Source: Fidelibacterota bacterium
GTDB taxonomy: Bacteria > Fidelibacterota > Fidelibacteria > Fidelibacterales > Fidelibacteraceae
DNA length: 6,965 nucleotides
NCBI GenBank assembly: GCA_029931905.1
Contig: JAOZRH010000110.1
Location: 1-6,965, forward strand
Direction: 5' to 3'
Positions 6,401 through 6,965 of this stretch are shown one piece after another. The notes under the pieces are model-generated. The model was not told where the DNA came from, ran no database searches, and worked only from the letters and a program-made list of their open reading frames with translations. The position numbers and the translations under genes were made by a program. Within the stretch, counting starts at the first letter, position 1; each line of letters opens with the position of its first letter.

Positions 6401-6965
6401 AAAATCCTTGTGTATGTCTTAATGTGTTCCAACTTCCATTATTGTAATGTAATATTATACTTTGTCCGTGATATTCATCTTCGATATCATGTCCGGTAAC
6501 AAACACTTCATCATTATTTCCATCAATGTTTCTTAATCTTAATTTTGTTCCGCTGTCCATTTTCTTAAAATTACTTCCATCATAATGAACTATACTGCCG
6601 TTATTTCCAACAAAATACATATTATCCGATGATGTGCCCCAGATTGAGTTGATACCTCCTAATCCAGCTGGATAATTGTCGTGAGCAGGTGTGAACATAT
6701 AATAATTATTTCCATCATAGTATGTTGGAAGAGTTCCTTGGACAAGCCAAATATTATTTTCTGAAAAAGCACAGATAGAATTAATTGGATAAAAATAATC
6801 AAGATGAGTTGGTAATATTTTGATTAACTCCCACTCTTCACCATTCCAGTGGGCGGCGTTGTAATTTGCAGTGTCGGTTACTATTTCTCCTACTACCCAG
6901 ATATTGTTTTCGTCTATTATCGCTACATCACGAAGTATTGATCCATAATTACCAAGTGTGTCTAT
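6378..6965 (-). CDS. Propeller-like repeat protein, N-terminus beyond the window, ends at a premature TGA
   Basis: The frame is open from the window edge, well upstream of the first visible Met (6698), so the gene begins outside the window. The visible 195 residues form diverged repeats of about 40-50 residues: DVAIIDENNIWVVGE (13-27) with HWNG (39-42); INSICAFSENNIWLVQG (61-77) with YYDG (82-85); INSIWGTSSDNMYFVG (105-120) with VHYDG (126-130); and LRNIDGNNDEVFVTG (144-158) with LHYNNG (172-177). The shared pattern is a hydrophobic strand, a turn with Asn/Asp, an I/V-W/Y/F-V-G strand, then H/Y-Y-D/N-G. This is typical of beta-propeller blades (BNR- or Kelch-like) in secreted proteins; counting the part after the stop there are about seven units. 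The exact family and function are not recognised. Codon 196 is TGA, after which the frame continues. Base composition matches the plus-strand genes. It is convergent to the gpmI operon. Confidence 0.65.
   Translation of the reverse strand: MDTLGNYGSILRDVAIIDENNIWVVGEIVTDTANYNAAHWNGEEWELIKILPTHLDYFYPINSICAFSENNIWLVQGTLPTYYDGNNYYMFTPAHDNYPAGLGGINSIWGTSSDNMYFVGNNGSIVHYDGSNFKKMDSGTKLRLRNIDGNNDEVFVTGHDIEDEYHGQSIILHYNNGSWNTLRHTQGFYPQNSSE

Noticed and set aside
6378..6698. Separate 106-residue protein starting at the Met at 6698
   Set aside because: The frame continues open for 89 more codons to the window edge with clear repeat units, so this Met is internal.

Overview
The window is about 30% GC by eye and bacterial. 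The best guess is a member of the Ignavibacteria or another lineage of the Bacteroidota/Chlorobiota group. The clues are a GWxTD-domain protein, a stand-alone RfaE-type heptose kinase domain, exported proteins with a signal peptide ending just before Gln, a repetitive propeller-like protein, and an intergenic CACGGATTT-type repeat. This placement comes from recognised protein families, not from a database search.

Layout. Positions 2-694 (+) encode a PAP2-family membrane phosphatase starting with TTG. Positions 695-906 are non-coding and carry a long AT-rich hairpin that overlaps a possible promoter. Positions 907-5732 (+) hold four tightly packed genes that look like one transcription unit: cofactor-independent phosphoglycerate mutase (gpmI), an RfaE/HldE-type sugar kinase, an exported GWxTD-domain protein of unknown function, and a very divergent isocitrate/isopropylmalate dehydrogenase-family protein. 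The first two pairs overlap by 17 and 11 bases; the last is 18 bases downstream. Positions 5733-6011 are a convergent intergenic region with a degenerate GC-richer repeat, two perfect 8-3-8 inverted repeats and a six-codon open frame behind a strong Shine-Dalgarno sequence. Positions 6012-6965 (-) are the C-terminal part of a repeat (propeller-like) protein whose reading frame stays open to the window edge. It is broken by a single in-frame TGA at 6378-6380, after which the same frame continues for 121 more residues.

How the genes fit together. gpmI is central glycolysis. The RfaE-type kinase suggests heptose for LPS, although its adenylyltransferase half is not here. The GWxTD protein and the dehydrogenase-like protein have no assigned job. 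The PAP2 phosphatase could act on undecaprenyl-pyrophosphate or a lipid phosphate, so an envelope theme is possible but unproven.

The most unusual points are the dehydrogenase-like protein, which keeps the fold motifs but has lost or swapped most catalytic positions; the in-frame TGA of the propeller gene, sitting in a small inverted repeat; and TTG start codons in three consecutive genes. I see no CRISPR array, transposase, tRNA or rRNA.
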